Origin: Nymphalis io
Lineage: Eukaryota > Arthropoda > Insecta > Lepidoptera > Nymphalidae
Assembly (NCBI RefSeq): GCF_905147045.1
Contig: NC_065894.1
Location: forward strand, 10,267,501-10,331,500
Length of the DNA stretch: 64,000 bases
Direction of reading: 5' to 3'
The translations under genes and the position numbers were made by a program. A model generated the notes under the pieces. That model was not told where the DNA came from. It saw nothing but the letters and a program-made list of their open reading frames with translations, and made no database searches. Position 1 is the first letter of the stretch. The number at the start of each line of letters is the position of its first letter. Below are positions 62,231 to 64,000 of this stretch, one piece after another.

Positions 62231-62329
62231 CTTACCTTCACGTAGGAAAATTATCGTCGATCGAGTTACGTAAAAAGTTTTCCATTGACAGCGACGAGCA
62301 GCCTTCCCTCACGGTGGATGTGGCGCGAC
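62231..62329 (-). promoter_or_regulatory. Putative TATA promoter and 5' leader exon
   Basis: A TATATAAAG box lies on the minus strand at 62353-62361, preceded by a GC-rich patch. About 25-30 bp downstream is TTAGTC, near an initiator consensus. A roughly 100-bp leader follows and ends at AAG|GTAAGT (exon end about 62236). The leader contains a 16-codon ORF (MENFLRNSIDDNFPT). It may be the first exon of the TGF-beta ligand, 8 kb downstream on the same strand. That link is inferred only. Confidence 0.4.
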
Positions 62330-63199
62330 TAAATTGTCTTGGGAAACCCTCGCTTTATATACTCCGGGGGTGGACATGATTCACAAATAGCTGGCAAGTT
62401 TTCTGCGGCTAGCGGTTAGCTGGGGTGGGTTTTTTTGTTAATTTCTTAAGAATGCAGTATCGTTAGCGTTTCGATAAAGATTTTAAATATACTCGTATTT
62501 TTGTCGTGGAGGTCAACGTTAGTACTTCGGTAGTCGATTATTTATATTATACATATGATTAAATATTAAATGTTGATTTTTTCAAAAGGTAAATAATAAT
62601 AAAAACATAATCCCTTTTATAAAATATTACATTTATAGTGACTATAATAGTATGATTAAAATATTGAAACAGATAAACTATTTTGAGCAATATAATAAGA
62701 TTGACTAAATATATGATTGCTTATTTATTAACTTTTTTATTTATATATAACTTCCTTTGTGCTAAAAAGGTTATTTTTTATTATATTTTAAAATGTAATC
62801 ATTATATAAATAATTATCTAAAATTTTTAGTTGTTACAATACATTTCAATAAAATACATAACAATTCTACTTAAATAAAATGAAGAAAAAATATATTCCG
62901 CTATTTCGCTGCTAAATAAAACAGACTAATAATATTTATATAAATAATTAACCTACGATTTAATTTCGTTGGCAAATAGACTGAACTACGCTGTAGACGT
63001 GCTACGATTCTACAAAGTGCTACACACTAATAAGCCAGCAAAGAAATATTATAGTAAAAGTGTTATTACAATAGTAAGAAAATGTGTATTTATCAGATTC
63101 GAACAAACACTTAACTAAACACTAAATAACGATAAATACAATAGTTATTAGAAGATGCCTCTTTGTTAATTGTATTATTTTAAATTAATAATTTACCTT

Positions 63200-63303
63200 T
63201 AAAACCGGAACACGAAAATACTAAGTATTACTGTTTGGGGATAGAATATCTGATGAGTGGGTAATACCACCAGGCGGGCTTGTACAAAGTCCTACCACCA
63301 AGT
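63200..63303 (-). repeat. SINE A fragment
   Basis: AAACCGGAACACGAAAATAC, GATAGAATATCTGATGAGTG and GGCTTGTACAAAGTCCTACC match the 5' third of SINE A. Confidence 0.7.
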
Positions 63304-63444
63304 GTACATGAAACTTCATCTGATTATATCTGATAACATCTAAGAGCCGAAGTGTTCGAGTGCATCGATTTGCATAGCGGAAAAAGAAATAATCGTCAGG
63401 AAATATGCGTGTTGGGAATTAATATAACTTGATATGTACGAGTA

Positions 63445-63600
63445 TATACATCAAATTAAATCAAAATCTTTATTCATTAAAATAGCATTAATCAGGTTTA
63501 GTGATTTTTTAAATCTACTTCCAGTTAGTTTATAGCAATAATATAAGCCTGAGTAAGCCTGAGATAGCTTTTCATTACAATTTTTTTAAATTCATTATTA
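63445..63600 (-). mobile_element. LINE 3' tail
   Basis: CAAATTAAATCAAAATCTTT then ATTCATTAAAATAGC is the reverse complement of a frequent lepidopteran LINE end with ATTTGATTT-like repeats. Weakly supported. Confidence 0.35.
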
Positions 63601-64000
63601 AAAATATTTAAATTTATAATGGCTATTATTTAAAACATTTTAAAGTCGGTGCTAAGACTTTTTAAACTTTTTCATCTATATTTAAATACATTTTTTATAA
63701 ATTCTTATCTGTGTAATCCTATCGTTTATGGATTGGACGATAATGATATTGTCTTTCACCCACGTTACCAAACGTTGGAGTAAGACAATAAAAATAATTA
63801 ACTTTAACTATTTTTATATAACTAGGAACTTATAACTATTATAAGAGCTTAACGTACAAAAATACTTATGAGTGCCGTTTTTTCAATCGCCAGTTTACTT
63901 TTTTTGCTATAGGCATGTGTATGTGTATGTTCTGCCAGTTTCAAATTTTATAGAGAAGAAACGTGGGAGATTAAAGTCAACGAATTTTTATCAGAAAATC

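Larger units (their letters stand above)
62362..64000. other. Right flank, no gene recognised
   Basis: AT-rich DNA with a SINE A fragment (63200-63303) and a LINE tail (63445-63600). No open frame with coding character was found. Confidence 0.4.

Noticed and set aside
1..64000. CRISPR arrays, operons or a phage/bacterial defence system
   Set aside because: Introns, SINEs and gene content are those of an insect nuclear genome; no regularly spaced direct repeats were seen.

Overview
This is AT-rich animal nuclear DNA with spliced genes, long AT-rich introns, and many copies of two SINE-like families, RTE/R1-type LINE fragments and short Helitrons. Repeat types and protein sequences point to a butterfly or moth (Lepidoptera), probably a butterfly. 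No operons, CRISPR arrays, rRNA genes or intact tRNA genes were seen.

Layout, left to right. (1) 1-693: the 3' end of a plus-strand gene with an Aven-like C-terminus. (2) 4175-6771, minus: a four-exon arginine/serine-rich nuclear protein not matched to a named family. (3) About 7630-11700: a dead minus-strand LINE (endonuclease, reverse transcriptase, C2H2 finger) inside an inverted-repeat pair. (4) 11978-18836, plus: an eight-exon MDC1/mutator-2-type DNA-damage mediator (TQ start, FHA, acidic TQ-rich middle, tandem BRCT). (5) 24138-32937, minus: seven-exon GDP-mannose 4,6-dehydratase. (6) 34107-35894, plus: single-exon Integrator subunit 11. (7) 35974-47047, minus: seven-exon membrane-anchored TTLL, TTLL15-like. 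(8) 53134-54216 (upstream exons not found), minus: an activin/inhibin-beta-type TGF-beta ligand, with a possible TATA-driven leader exon near 62231-62329. The remainder is intergenic or intronic.

The genes are unrelated housekeeping, repair, glycosylation, RNA-processing, microtubule-modification and signalling loci. They share orientation features: gmd and IntS11 are divergent (1.17 kb apart), IntS11 and TTLL converge with 79 bp between stop codons, and mu2-like and gmd converge over 5.3 kb. I found no convincing novel multi-gene system. The most notable items are the MDC1-like architecture with a Thr-Gln at residues 4-5 and repeated TDCED motifs, nested retroelements with readable target-site duplications in gmd introns, an AT microsatellite abutting a TTLL splice donor, and the GC-rich TGF-beta exons. 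Exon joins were made by hand from GT/AG sites and reading phase, so single-base errors are possible.
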